From contig JAIXYN010000006.1 in NCBI GenBank assembly GCA_027490195.1, positions 70,930-134,929 on the forward strand: 64,000 nt of DNA, written 5' to 3'. The DNA is from Verrucomicrobiaceae bacterium. Its GTDB lineage: Bacteria; Verrucomicrobiota; Verrucomicrobiia; Verrucomicrobiales; Verrucomicrobiaceae. Position 1 is the first letter of the stretch. The number at the start of each line of letters is the position of its first letter. The position numbers and the translations under genes were made by a program. Under the pieces are notes generated by a model. The model made no database searches. It worked only from the letters and a program-made list of their open reading frames with translations, and was not told the origin of the DNA. Shown one piece after another: positions 24,903 through 33,732 of the stretch.

Positions 24903-25544
24903 ATGCACATCCTCGAACAAATGGGGCTCGCGCTGGGAATGGCTTCGCTGGCGGGGCTGAATCTTTACCTGACGGTGTTTCTCACGGGGATGCTGGTGAG
25001 GTTTGATGGGCTGCATCTGGCGGCGAAGTATCAATCGCTGGAAGTGCTGGGGCATGACTGGGTGCTGATGGCTGCGGGGGTGCTGTATGCGATTGAGTTT
25101 GTGGCGGACAAGGTGCCGTGGCTGGATTCGCTGTGGGACAGTGTGCATACGCTGATCCGGCCCGTGGGTGGGACGATCCTGGCGATGCAGGCGCTGGGAG
25201 ACATGCCGCCACATGTGGAGGTGATCGGTGCGCTGCTGGCGGGTGGTGCGGCGCTGACGACGCACAGTGCGAAGGCGGGGACGCGGCTGCTGGTGAATCA
25301 TTCGCCGGAGCCGGCTTCCAATATCGCGCTGAGCATTGCGGAGGACATCGTGGTGGTGGCGGGGACGCTGGTGATGGTGATGAAGCCGGTACTGGCGCTG
25401 TGTGTTTTTACAGCGGTGATCATTGTGCTGTGGCTGGTGCTGCCGCAGATGTTTCGGGTGCTGCGGAGGTCGGCGGAGTTTGTGAGGGGGAAGTGGCGGG
25501 GGGTGTTTGGGGGAAGACCTGTGGAGCAGCGGCTCTGCTCTTGA
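24903..25544 (+). CDS. DUF4126 family membrane protein
   Basis: The 213-residue protein has about five membrane segments and the DUF4126 pattern: GLALGMASLAGLNLYLTVFL, then FVADKVPWLDSLWD and GALLAGGAALTTHSAKAGTR. The family's function is unknown. The start at 24903 is supported by AGGAGGG at 24893-24899, one of few clear Shine-Dalgarno sites here; a frame from 24849 would precede it. The next gene starts four bases after the stop, so the two form an operon. Confidence 0.9.
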   Translation: MHILEQMGLALGMASLAGLNLYLTVFLTGMLVRFDGLHLAAKYQSLEVLGHDWVLMAAGVLYAIEFVADKVPWLDSLWDSVHTLIRPVGGTILAMQALGDMPPHVEVIGALLAGGAALTTHSAKAGTRLLVNHSPEPASNIALSIAEDIVVVAGTLVMVMKPVLALCVFTAVIIVLWLVLPQMFRVLRRSAEFVRGKWRGVFGGRPVEQRLCS

Positions 25545-25548
25545 TGCT

Positions 25549-26136
25549 ATGACGATGCATCGCTGTCGCCCCTGCAAGAAGGATTTTGCAGAAGGAGCCC
25601 TGCTCAACCTGAGGCGCTGCCCGCTGTGCCAAGGGCCTTTGCTGACTCATGCACAACTGCATGAGCATGCGCGCACGGCCCAGGAGGCGCTGGACCGGCT
25701 GCGCAAACAGTCTGCCGGCACGATGGCAGGAACGGCGCTGCTGATGCTGGTGGCGCAGGCGGTTTTTTCATTTCTCCAATCGGCCGAGATCGCCGGATTT
25801 TTCAATTGGCTGACGCTGGGAGTGGCAGCTTCCTCGATGGTGGCGGCGGCCTTGTGGCAGATCACCGCGCAAAGAATCTGGATGCTGGCGGGCGCGACCC
25901 TGCTGCAAACAGCGGCGGCGTTGTTCTTTTTTCTAGTGCTGGGTATGGAGCATCATCTCATGGGTGGTCTGAAGTTCATTCCCGTTAGATGGTCCTTGGG
26001 TGTTGCGGCGCTGCCGATGGCGGGGGCTTTGCTGGCGTGGCACCAGTATCGATCCTATACGCAAGTGCTGCGGCTGGAGCGGAGCAAAGGCAAGGGCTGC
26101 GAGGTGCCAGCACCAGAGATGGCGAGGATGAAGTGA
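25549..26136 (+). CDS. Zinc-ribbon membrane protein
   Basis: The 195-residue protein opens with two Cys pairs, CRPC (about 6-9) and CPLC (about 25-28), which look like a small zinc ribbon, followed by a coiled helix (LHEHARTAQEALDRLRKQ) and four membrane segments. The tail is basic and cytoplasmic. No named family is recognised. It is four bases from the DUF4126 gene and probably co-translated with it. Confidence 0.83.
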   Translation: MTMHRCRPCKKDFAEGALLNLRRCPLCQGPLLTHAQLHEHARTAQEALDRLRKQSAGTMAGTALLMLVAQAVFSFLQSAEIAGFFNWLTLGVAASSMVAAALWQITAQRIWMLAGATLLQTAAALFFFLVLGMEHHLMGGLKFIPVRWSLGVAALPMAGALLAWHQYRSYTQVLRLERSKGKGCEVPAPEMARMK

Positions 26137-26144
26137 AGGCGGCG

Positions 26145-26188
26145 CACTGACTTCTCGCGGTTGTTTCATTGCGAGAAGTTTGTCAGTG
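26145..26188. terminator. Hairpin between convergent genes
   Basis: CACTGACTTCTCGC and GCGAGAAGTTTGTCAGTG pair with a short bulge around a 12-base loop. It lies just after the stop of the zinc-ribbon gene and could act for both directions, though no T-run is strong. Confidence 0.5.
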
Positions 26189-26193
26189 AGGGT

Positions 26194-26233
26194 GCGAGAC
26201 CGGAACCGCCTGAAGGCGGGACTGCAAAACGTG
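26194..26233 (+). repeat. Hairpin repeat family B, copy 1
   Basis: GACCGGAA, then stem CCGCC-TGAA-GGCGG, then GACTGCAAAACGTG. Compared with the 39-kb copies (CCGGC-TGAA-GCCGG) both arms changed together and the TGAA loop is kept. A (CGAGTT)n microsatellite of about four units follows at about 26333-26354. Confidence 0.85.
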
Positions 26234-26372
26234 GTCTGCGGACTGCGGGGCGCTGAGCGGGTGTGGAGCTGAAGCGATTATCGGTGCCGCGTTGTGTATT
26301 CGGAGCTCAGCGCGAGAGCGGAGTGGAAGGATCGAGTTCGAGTTCGAGTTCGAGGATGAGGAGGGAACTCGA

Positions 26373-26753
26373 TTACTCGATGTCTTCGCCGGGATCGTCG
26401 AGGGCGTGGGCTTTGAGGTCTTCGAGGTCGACCCATTCGAGGGCGGATTCGTGAGTGGCGGAGAGGGAGACGGGGGGAGCGCAGCCGGCATCGAGGGCTT
26501 CTTTCCAACGGGTGACACAGAGGCACCAGCGGTCGCCGGGTTTGAGGCCGGGGAAGTCCCACTGGGGAGCTGGAGTGGTGAGGTCGTTGCCGCTGAGGAA
26601 GGAGAAGTTCAGGAACTCTTCGGTGGCTTCGATGCAGACGGTGTGTTGACCGACATCTCCGGGACCGGTGCGGCAGTAGCCATCGCGGTAGAACCCGGTC
26701 ATGGGTTTGCGGCAGCAGCAGGTGAGTGGTTTGAGGAGGACGTTGGTGCGCAT
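26373..26753 (-). CDS. DUF2237 family protein
   Basis: The 126-residue protein matches DUF2237 along its length: KPMTGFYRDGYCRTGPGDVG, HTVCIEATEEFLNFS, GNDLTTP, FPGLKPGDRWCLCVTRWKEA, and SATHESALEWVDLEDLKAHA. Several conserved Cys residues (Cys-Cys near the start and WCLCV) suggest a metal or redox site, but none is established. Cytoplasmic. Start ATG at 26753. It stands alone, with a long repeat-rich gap upstream (26754-27549). Confidence 0.93.
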   Translation of the reverse strand: MRTNVLLKPLTCCCRKPMTGFYRDGYCRTGPGDVGQHTVCIEATEEFLNFSFLSGNDLTTPAPQWDFPGLKPGDRWCLCVTRWKEALDAGCAPPVSLSATHESALEWVDLEDLKAHALDDPGEDIE

Positions 26754-26965
26754 GGGGCGATGGTGAGTGCGGGATTATGAATGCGGCGTGGTGAGAGTGC
26801 CAGAGGGTTTGAATGGGAAGGCCGAGAATTGACGATGGATTTGCGCGAGTAGTGCGGTGGAATATGTGCGAGCCGTGCGCGGAAGCTCGTGAACGAAGGG
26901 TTGTGGGATGCTTCTCGCCTACCTCCGGCAGGCGCTCCTAAACTGGGAAGTTTGGGGCGCATAGT

Positions 26966-27030
26966 CCGGTGGTTCTCGCTCGCCGAGCCTCGCTGCACCA
27001 CCGGCTAATATCCGTGCTCCCTCCGGGAGC
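26966..27030 (+). repeat. Two-hairpin repeat, CCGGTGGT type (family D layout), copy 5
   Basis: Stem CCGGTGGT (26966-26973) pairs with ACCACCGG (26997-27004), then CTAATATCCGT, then a hairpin GCTCCC-TCC-GGGAGC (27016-27030). It has the same order of long-loop stem, linker and short-loop hairpin as the 16.8-kb copy, but with different stems. Confidence 0.8.
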
Positions 27031-27161
27031 GCCAGACGCAGGAGTGTCGCATGTAAAAGATAACGAAAGTGGAGTGCCCGTCTCAAGGACAGAAACGACT
27101 GAAAGGACACCCAATCCAATCATTGCGAGAAGACTTGATGCTCAATGTCATTAAGTTAGAA

Positions 27162-27263
27162 TTTACAACGCGAATGGCCACGAATGACCGCGAATTCAGA
27201 GGAATCCTGAAGTCTGAAATTCGTGAAAAATTCGCGGCTGTTCGTGCTCATCCGCGTTGTAAA
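27162..27263. repeat. Long-hairpin repeat family G, copy 2, inside a further inverted repeat
   Basis: Outer arms TTTACAACGCG and CGCGTTGTAAA; inside, AATGGCCACGAATGACCGCG matches the copy at 17718. It is enclosed by another inverted repeat, CAATGTCATTAAGTTA near 27145 and TAACTTAACGACATTG near 27292 (one mismatch in 16). Confidence 0.82.
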
Positions 27264-27340
27264 ACACCCACCTTGGCGGTCGGTTCTGCTTAACTTAACG
27301 ACATTGACTTGATACTGGGCATGCGAACGATGCAACCAAC

Positions 27341-27511
27341 CTAGTCCAACTCTCAAAAGTCTTGTCACATTGCCCGGGCGGCGGAGCGGCCCCATTGGCT
27401 GCGTCGTGTGCTTGCCTGTTATTTCCAAATAGCAGGTGGCGCACTCTCCTTGCCACTGGGGCCGCTGCGCTCGCCAGTTCAAAATGACAATCTTTTTGAG
27501 AACGGGTCTAA
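27341..27511 (-). repeat. 171-bp near-palindromic MITE-like element, copy 2
   Basis: This is the inverted copy of 8464-8634 with the same length and about seven differences, mostly at the TAGTCC end. It lies 38 bases downstream of the PL6 lyase stop. The flanking TAGGTTGG...TTCGCATGCC (minus strand) looks like a shortened family E repeat, so an element may have entered or abutted family E here too. Confidence 0.92.
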
Positions 27512-27549
27512 CAACAAGCCGATAGTGGGTGTGTTTTGATCGCTTTGAA

Positions 27550-28776
27550 TCAAGGGTGCTTCCAGGATGGGCCTGTGGGTTCGGCGGCAGGGGATGGAAC
27601 GACGTTTGGCTGCTCTTTGTCGGTCTGGTTGTCCTTCATGGTGACACCATCCACGGCGCATTTGATTTCGAAGGGCTCGGCTTTGTTGGTCTGGATGTGA
27701 TTGCCACTGATCTCGGTTTCGAGCGGGGGGAGAGTGGCTTTTTTGTCGCCGCTCATGCCGATGAGGATGTTGTGTTTGCAGTTGATGAAGGTGTTATTGG
27801 TGACTTTGGCGCGTTTGACTTGGAAGTAGCCGTTGGGGACTGAATCGGGGATGCCGAGCATGATGCAGAGGGCGCTGCGTTCGTCGTCGCCGGTGAGATT
27901 TTCGAAGCGGTTGTTGGTGACGGTGTGGTCTTCGCCGATGATGCGGACGCCGCCGGTGCCTTTGGCTCCGTCGCCGATGAAGGTGTTGTGCTCGACGGTG
28001 CAGGCGTTGCCGTGGCGGAGGGTGAGGGTCCCGGAGACGCCTTTGAAGGTGTTGTGGCGGTAGAGATTGCCGCAGGATTTGTTGGAGATGCACTCGGCTT
28101 CGCCATCGCATTTCTCGAAGAGGTTGTGCTCGACGATGCAGGAGGCGGTTTGCATCGAGGTCTTGCTGTCGCCGAGGCGAATGGTTTCGCCGCCGTTCTT
28201 GCCGAGTCTCTGGCGGGGGCCGAAGTGATTGTGATCGATCTGGTGCTTGCCCTGTTCTTTGGATTCGTTGGAGAGCCAGACGACCATGGTGGTGCCCTGG
28301 GTGGTTTTGCCGGCGATGTAGCAGTGGTCCACGCGATTGCGCGCGCCGTAGATGGAGACGAACTGGGAGGAGGCTGTGGAGGCGAGCTGGGTGTCGTTGG
28401 TGACGGCGCAGTTGGTGATGCGGGAGTCGCTGGCGAGTTGCTTGGAGTCTTTGCGGAGTTCGATGACTTGCTCGGCGGTGGGGTTCTGAAACCAGAGGCC
28501 GTCCACGATGATGTGGGAGCCGCCGACGGAGATGCGGGAGGTGCCGGTGAGGATGACTTTGCCGGGGGTCTGGGCTTTGATGGTGACTGGTTTTTCGGCG
28601 GTGCCTTCGGCGTGGATTTTCAGATGGGCATCGGCCCAGGTGCCGTCGTTGAGGATGAGGGTGTCGCCTGCGTTGATTGTTTGGGCGGCGGCGGCGAATG
28701 CGGCGGGATCGGCGATGGGGATGTCTCTTGCCAGAGCGGGGATGGCGAGGGCTAGGGCGAGGAGGGCGTGGCGCAT
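27550..28776 (-). CDS. Secreted polysaccharide lyase family 6 (alginate lyase / chondroitinase B-like)
   Basis: The 408-residue exported protein starts with a short signal peptide (MRHALLALALAIPALA). It is a right-handed beta-helix of family PL6: NGGETIRLGDSKTSM, CDGEAECISNKSCGNLYRHN, then GTLTLRHGNACTVEHNTFIG carry the family's Lys and Arg catalytic residues (SNKS and LRHG) and the calcium-binding acidic residues. It should cleave uronic-acid polysaccharides by beta-elimination; alginate is the commonest substrate of bacterial members. KDG kinase at 41.4 kb could use products of such a pathway. Pro-rich C-terminus. Confidence 0.92.
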   Translation of the reverse strand: MRHALLALALAIPALARDIPIADPAAFAAAAQTINAGDTLILNDGTWADAHLKIHAEGTAEKPVTIKAQTPGKVILTGTSRISVGGSHIIVDGLWFQNPTAEQVIELRKDSKQLASDSRITNCAVTNDTQLASTASSQFVSIYGARNRVDHCYIAGKTTQGTTMVVWLSNESKEQGKHQIDHNHFGPRQRLGKNGGETIRLGDSKTSMQTASCIVEHNLFEKCDGEAECISNKSCGNLYRHNTFKGVSGTLTLRHGNACTVEHNTFIGDGAKGTGGVRIIGEDHTVTNNRFENLTGDDERSALCIMLGIPDSVPNGYFQVKRAKVTNNTFINCKHNILIGMSGDKKATLPPLETEISGNHIQTNKAEPFEIKCAVDGVTMKDNQTDKEQPNVVPSPAAEPTGPSWKHP

Positions 28777-28917
28777 GGGTGGACTATGAGAGACGGCGGG
28801 GGCTTGACGGCAAGTCTGGCTTTGCCAATACGGCCACGTTGGGGCCTTGTAGAAGTCGGCTTGCCAAACGGGGACCTGCCGTCACGTTGCCAGATGACAA
28901 TTTCTTCCTGGAGAAAC

Positions 28918-29670
28918 ATGGGAGTTCGGAGCGTGGCAATTGCGGCATTTCACGCTGTGGCCATGGCTGGTCCAGCAGTCGAATTTGACGCGAACTTCTC
29001 CCCGGCGTTTCTGCCGAAGTCCCGACTGGATCTCAAGCCGGATGGTAAGGCCGGAGTGCTGGCAATCGAGATCGAGGAGCTTCGGGCCTCGGTCCCGGTG
29101 CGTGCGGAAGTCATGGAAGCGTTTGCACGCAAAGTGCAGCAGATCCCCGGCAAGCCTGCCGCCTATAACATGGGGCTGGACGGGTGCGATGTGACGCTAC
29201 GGCTTAATGTGGCGGGCCAAGAGGTCTTTTCCGACCACGTCTGGTCTCCGACTCAAAAATCCGCGCCTGCGGAAGATGCGATGCTGCGCGCGCTTTATGC
29301 GGTGGTGGACCAGTCCGAAGTGCCTTCGCCGCAACGGGAGTATCTGGAGTTCCTCTTCGGCTACATGGACGACATTCAGCCCTTCTGGAAAAAGACCATT
29401 GGGTCAGACGGCGCGGAGGTGGTGCGGATGCGCGGCTCCATGTCGTCGAAAGACATTCCCGCCTTTCGAGCGCTGGTCAAAACACTGCCTGCTGATCGGG
29501 TCACTACCTTTGATGTGACCAATCTAGGCAGCACCGGCACCCTGTTTCACGAAGAAATACTGAAGTCCAGCAAGGAGCACCGCATCCTATGGCGGGCACG
29601 CGAGCCATGGTCAGAACTGCTCGGAAAGATCGGGGTGTCGAAGGAGACCATTCTTGAAGTCAAAGACTAA
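28918..29670 (+). CDS. Hypothetical secreted protein, 250 residues
   Basis: I recognise no family. The protein may have a signal peptide (MGVRSVAIAAFHAVAMAGPA) and then mixed alpha/beta sequence with LAIEIEELRASVPVRAEV, a CDVTLRL strand, EYLEFLFGYMDDIQPFW and VTTFDVTNLGSTGTLF. A GGAG at 28910-28913 lies just before the ATG at 28918, which I prefer over upstream starts that would overlap the divergent lyase gene. The next gene starts 87 bases downstream. Confidence 0.75.
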   Translation: MGVRSVAIAAFHAVAMAGPAVEFDANFSPAFLPKSRLDLKPDGKAGVLAIEIEELRASVPVRAEVMEAFARKVQQIPGKPAAYNMGLDGCDVTLRLNVAGQEVFSDHVWSPTQKSAPAEDAMLRALYAVVDQSEVPSPQREYLEFLFGYMDDIQPFWKKTIGSDGAEVVRMRGSMSSKDIPAFRALVKTLPADRVTTFDVTNLGSTGTLFHEEILKSSKEHRILWRAREPWSELLGKIGVSKETILEVKD

Positions 29671-29757
29671 CAGCTACAGAGCGGGTGATAAGTGTGGCGG
29701 CAGGAGGTTTCCGCATTGCGTTTGCTTTCGCAGGAGGGCTATTCATGCTGCGAGCTT

Positions 29758-30129
29758 ATGAAGCCCAACCTTGTGTGGTTTGATATTCCGGCGGTCGATC
29801 TCGACCGGGCGATGCGTTTTAATTCGGCGGTGCTGGGGAGGGAGATGAAGGAGGAAAACTTTGGTGGGGTGCCTACCGCGATGCTGCCGACGGCGGATGG
29901 GGGGCAGCAGGGGTGCGTGGTGGTGGTGAAGGATTTCAAGCCTTCGGCAGATGGCGTCATGATTTACTTGGATGTGAACGGGCGGCTGAAGGAGGCGGTG
30001 GCTGCGGTGAGGGCGAATGGGGGGACGGTGCAGCAGGATGTTCACTCGATTGGTGAGTATGGATTTCGGGCGGAGGTGCTGGATTTGGAGGGGAACTGCA
30101 TTGCGCTGCATGCGGAGACGGAAGGGTGA
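29758..30129 (+). CDS. VOC superfamily (glyoxalase-like) protein
   Basis: The 123-residue protein has the vicinal-oxygen-chelate fold of two beta-alpha-beta-beta-beta units: KPNLVWFDIPAVDLDRAMRF, VLGREMKEENFGG, then YLDVNGRLKEAVAAVRANGG and GFRAEVLDLEGNCIALHAE. The metal positions seen in glyoxalases are not clearly kept, so a binding role is as likely as catalysis. The ATG at 29758 gives the standard N-terminus; AGGAGGG lies about 20 bases upstream. It is cytoplasmic and 39 bases before the DUF2199 gene. Confidence 0.9.
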   Translation: MKPNLVWFDIPAVDLDRAMRFNSAVLGREMKEENFGGVPTAMLPTADGGQQGCVVVVKDFKPSADGVMIYLDVNGRLKEAVAAVRANGGTVQQDVHSIGEYGFRAEVLDLEGNCIALHAETEG

Positions 30130-30168
30130 GTAGCCACATTGATTCACATAGCATTGCCAGCTGAAACC

Positions 30169-30789
30169 ATGAAAACCGCGCCACTCATCATCGTCTTCTT
30201 TTCCGCAGTGCTTCTAATGGCGTGTAAAAGAGAAAAAAGTGCCGATACTCAGCCGGTGACTACCCAATGGAAATGCCCCCATTGCAATGAATGGCATTCT
30301 GATTTGCCTTTCATCTATGGCCCTTTGTATCCGGATCCCTATCTGGCGATTCCAGAGGAGGAACGTGAAAAGCGGACTCAGTTGGACAAGGATTTCTGCG
30401 TTATCGATGACAAGCAATTCTTTGTCAGAGGACATCTTGAGATTCCAGTCCGCGATTCCAAGGAAACTTTTGCCTGGGATGTCTGGGTTTCGTTGAGCAA
30501 ACCAAACTTTGACCGGACCATCAACCTCATGGAGACGGCCTGGAGGGAGAAGGAGCCTCCCTATTTTGGATGGCTATGCACAAATCTTTCCATCTATCCC
30601 GATACAACGAATCTCAAGACGCTGGTGCATACGCAACCTGTTGGTCGTGTGCCGATCATTGAATTGGAAGCAACCGACCACCCGTTGTCCGTGGAGCAAA
30701 AAAAGGGAATCACTCTGGACAGGGTGAAGGAGATTGCGGCCTTGATTCTGCATGACGATTACAAGCCGGAGAAACGACCTGAAAAGTAG
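30169..30789 (+). CDS. DUF2199 domain lipoprotein
   Basis: The 206-residue protein has a lipoprotein signal (KTAPLIIVFFSAVLLMAC, lipobox LMAC) followed by a typical DUF2199 domain: WKCPHCNEWHSDLP, YLAIPEEEREKR, FCVIDDKQFFVRGHLEIPV, FAWDVWVSLSKPNFDR. DUF2199 proteins are usually plain cytoplasmic proteins, so the export signal is unusual. The two-Cys CPHC suggests a zinc site. Base composition is poorer in GC (about half) than in the neighbours. Function unknown. Confidence 0.87.
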   Translation: MKTAPLIIVFFSAVLLMACKREKSADTQPVTTQWKCPHCNEWHSDLPFIYGPLYPDPYLAIPEEEREKRTQLDKDFCVIDDKQFFVRGHLEIPVRDSKETFAWDVWVSLSKPNFDRTINLMETAWREKEPPYFGWLCTNLSIYPDTTNLKTLVHTQPVGRVPIIELEATDHPLSVEQKKGITLDRVKEIAALILHDDYKPEKRPEK

Positions 30790-30859
30790 CATGCGCGAGG
30801 GAAGAGACCGGAGTTTTCCAGGCCACCTTGTGTGGGTGCGGGCGTCGGGAAACGCGCGT

Positions 30860-30996
30860 GCCGCACATGGAATGTGCGGACTACTCCACGATGGATGGGT
30901 TCAAATTTGCCGGACGTGCGGAAGGAGGCGATGGGGACTTTTACGCGTCGGGTGTGGCGGGGCGCTGGTCGACAGACAGGAGTGTCTATCGTACTT
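30860..30996 (+). repeat. Hairpin repeats: family C copy 2 and family A copy 2
   Basis: Family C (30860-30894): CCGCACATGGAATGTGCGG then ACTACTCCACGATGG. Family A (30961-30996): GGCGCTGG, arms CGACAGACA and TGTCTATCG around GGAG, then TACTT, with one C-A mismatch. Both lie in the gene-free gap 30790-31298. I see no gene in the rest of that gap. Confidence 0.85.
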
Positions 30997-31298
30997 CTGA
31001 ATCAGAGCGACACGCCGCGTTTCCGGGGGAAGAAGTCGTCTTGGCCGAGGGAGACTGCTTTTGGGGGTGTAGGTGCCGGTTAGGGGGGCCGAGGCGTGTG
31101 GTGAAGAGCGTCCTGTTGCAGCAGCCGCCGGTGAGGGCGGCACTGGCGGAGAGATCGGAAAGGGCGACGATGGCGCTGTCGGCAGGGTGGGTTTGGAGGA
31201 TGGGGGCCGCAGTGGGGCAGGAATGAAGCGTGGGCGGATGAGGGGAAGGCAGAATTTTGAACTTTGCTCTTTCTGCCAGACCGGGTTAGATCGGGAAT

Positions 31299-33062
31299 AT
31301 GCTCGAAATTAACAATCTCTCCCACGTTGTTCCCGGAAAAGGCAAGGAACCGCTGCGCGTGCTGGAACAAGTCAGCTTCATGGCGCCTGGCGGGCATGTG
31401 CTGGCGCTGATCGGGCCTTCGGGCAGTGGCAAGACGACGCTGCTGCGCATTCTGGCCGGATTGACGGAGCCGGAGGCGGGCACGATCACTTTTGGAAAGC
31501 GGGATCTCATCAAGCAGCCGCTGTATGCGAACCAGCTTGGCTGGGTGCCTGCGGAAGATGATAATTTGATCGAGCACCTGACGGTGCGGGAAAATTTGAT
31601 CAGCGCGGCGATGCTGCGTGGGGCGGGCCGGACGCGTGACGAAGTGCTCTCACGGGTATCGCATGTGCTGGTGACGGTGGGTCTGGAGAACATCGCGACG
31701 GAGCGCACTGCGGCGCTGGCGCTGCCGCAGCGGCGCAGGCTGAAGCTGGGGCTGGCGCTGGTGGCGGACCCGGTGATCGTGCTGTGTGATGATTTCACCG
31801 TGGGGCTGGATGTGCGCAGCGAGCGCGAGTTTGAGGCGCTGCTGAAAATGGTGGCGACGGACCGACCAGACCGGATTGTGATTCATGCCACGGACTCGCT
31901 GTCCAATCTGGGCGCGTATGACACGGTGGTAGTGATGCATGAAGGCTATGTGGCCTTCCATGGTCCTGCACGTGCCGTGCCGCACTACTTCACGGTGCCG
32001 ACTTATGATGAAGTTTACGCGCGTCTGGCGAAACGCCCCGCGCAGCGCTGGGGCGACTCATGGATGAAGCACCGCGATGCGTACTATGCGGCGTTCAAGC
32101 TCGGTGGTGGCGTGGCAGAGAAGCTTTCCGCCGCCGAGGAAGACCCAGGCGATGAAGACCGCACGATCATCATGAAGCAGAAGGGCGATGATGACGCAGA
32201 TGAGGTCAAAAAGCCCGCCGAAACCGAGGTGCGGCCGATCATTCCGCTGCCGGGCATCTTCAGCCAGGCGCAGCATCTGGTGAAACGCCGCTGGTCGCTG
32301 CTGCGCCGTACTCCGCGGGAGTGGATCATGCACGCCTCGCTGTTGGTAGGTGCACCGGCCATCGCCGCGCTGCTGCTGCTGCCCAATTTGAAGGGGCTGA
32401 AGGAAATGCGCGGTGGCAGCACCGCCGCCGAGGTGGTCTGGCCGGCGGCGCATGCTGTGTCGATGATTGTCCTGATTCAGATCTTGCTGGTGATGTTCAT
32501 GGCCGTACGCCTCGGCGCACGAGAGATCGCCGGGCGACGTGCGATTTACGAGCGCGAGCGCATTGGAGGTGTGAGCCCCGCAGCATGGCTGATCGGGTCC
32601 CTGCTCTTCATGCTGCCGATCATTCTGGTGCAGAGTATCTGGATGGAAATGTTTCTAGACATCGTTTCCGGCAAACTGCCGGGCGATGGCACGGCCAAGC
32701 TGCTGCTGCCAGCGCTCTCGGGCGCTGCGTTTGCGGCGCTGTGCCTGGGGATCTCTGCCAACGCAGGAAGCAAGGAGCGCGCGCACAGCATCTCGCTCAC
32801 GCTGCTCTGCGCCAATGTCCTGTTCTGCGGTGCGCTGCTGGGCTTTCCGAAGATTCTGGGGCATGTGGTGCACCCGTTTATCACAGCGCACTACGGCTGG
32901 TCGGGCATCATCGACTCGCTGGAAAAGACCGCCTATTTCACACCCATCGACAAACTGGTGAAGACCTGGTTTGCCACACCGGATCTCGCGCTGATCATGC
33001 TCGGGGTGCATTTCCTCGTCGGCGTGGTGCTGACTTACGTGGGATTGCGTCGGCGCGCGTGA
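31299..33062 (+). CDS. ABCG-like half-transporter with a degenerate ATPase domain
   Basis: The 587-residue protein joins an N-terminal ATPase (1-250) to a C-terminal ABC-2 membrane domain with about six helices (330-585), the order of ABCG/White proteins. Walker A GPSGSGKTT (39-47) and the H-loop His196 are normal. The Q-loop Gln is Ala (VPAEDD, 83-88), the LSGGQ signature is replaced by ALPQR (141-145), and the Walker B catalytic Glu is Asp (VIVLCDD, 159-165). ATP may be bound but turned over slowly. A charged linker rich in Asp/Glu/Lys separates the domains. No partner subunit is adjacent. Confidence 0.92.
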   Translation: MLEINNLSHVVPGKGKEPLRVLEQVSFMAPGGHVLALIGPSGSGKTTLLRILAGLTEPEAGTITFGKRDLIKQPLYANQLGWVPAEDDNLIEHLTVRENLISAAMLRGAGRTRDEVLSRVSHVLVTVGLENIATERTAALALPQRRRLKLGLALVADPVIVLCDDFTVGLDVRSEREFEALLKMVATDRPDRIVIHATDSLSNLGAYDTVVVMHEGYVAFHGPARAVPHYFTVPTYDEVYARLAKRPAQRWGDSWMKHRDAYYAAFKLGGGVAEKLSAAEEDPGDEDRTIIMKQKGDDDADEVKKPAETEVRPIIPLPGIFSQAQHLVKRRWSLLRRTPREWIMHASLLVGAPAIAALLLLPNLKGLKEMRGGSTAAEVVWPAAHAVSMIVLIQILLVMFMAVRLGAREIAGRRAIYERERIGGVSPAAWLIGSLLFMLPIILVQSIWMEMFLDIVSGKLPGDGTAKLLLPALSGAAFAALCLGISANAGSKERAHSISLTLLCANVLFCGALLGFPKILGHVVHPFITAHYGWSGIIDSLEKTAYFTPIDKLVKTWFATPDLALIMLGVHFLVGVVLTYVGLRRRA

Positions 33063-33171
33063 TGCCGTCCTGCCATCACAATTTGTGCTCAACGGCGCAA
33101 CTCTGTGATGGGTTCATTCTTGTCAAATTCCAGCTCTTCGCAACTGCCGTAAATGTGGTTTATCAACTGAT

Positions 33172-33732
33172 ATGAGAGCGACATTTACATGCCTTCTTTT
33201 CATTTTTTCTGTGCTAATACCTGCACTGGCAGGCCCCAAAGCGGCAGACATTGAGCTAAGAACCCATGTCGTGAAAAAAGTTCGCTCTAAATATGGAGAT
33301 GATCTTCAAGTCATCTCATTTCAGCACAAAAAATCGCAACTACTCCTATGTGTGCGACAGGGGTTGCTGGTATCAATAGCAGTGATACCGCCCAAAGAGC
33401 AAAAATTAAAATCGCTAAGTATAAATGCAATTCTTGTCAATGGAACCAAGACATACCAAGGACTAGTCGATCATGTTATACCGGTCACCCTCATCACAAA
33501 GTCACCGACCTTTGATCAAGACAACATCTCGACCACAGGCATTTTTAATGTGTGCTTCGACGTATCGCCCTACAATTTGAAGATTGGGTCTGAGGCTCCA
33601 ACAAAAATCATCACTGAATTTTTTTGTTACCCTATGAACAAAGAGAATAACACCTCGGGTGTTTTTGAAATTGTCATTCAAAACAATGAGGTCAGTGTTG
33701 ATGTGAGCAAGGAACAAGGTGCTGTAGAGTGA
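33172..33732 (+). CDS. AT-rich hypothetical secreted protein 1
   Basis: The 186-residue protein has a signal peptide (MRATFTCLLFIFSVLIPALA) and a beta-rich body (DLQVISFQHKKSQLLLCV, FNVCFDVSPYNLKIG, FEIVIQNNEVSVDV). No family recognised. The gene is about 43% GC by hand count, far below the window, and uses A/T-ending codons, which suggests recent transfer or a different mutational history. It is followed after 114 bases by a gene of similar composition. Confidence 0.8.
   Translation: MRATFTCLLFIFSVLIPALAGPKAADIELRTHVVKKVRSKYGDDLQVISFQHKKSQLLLCVRQGLLVSIAVIPPKEQKLKSLSINAILVNGTKTYQGLVDHVIPVTLITKSPTFDQDNISTTGIFNVCFDVSPYNLKIGSEAPTKIITEFFCYPMNKENNTSGVFEIVIQNNEVSVDVSKEQGAVE

Noticed and set aside
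30997-31298. A possible gene between the family A hairpin and the ABC transporter
   Set aside because: All frames are short or lack an initiation context, and none shows family motifs; I could only see possible coding debris.
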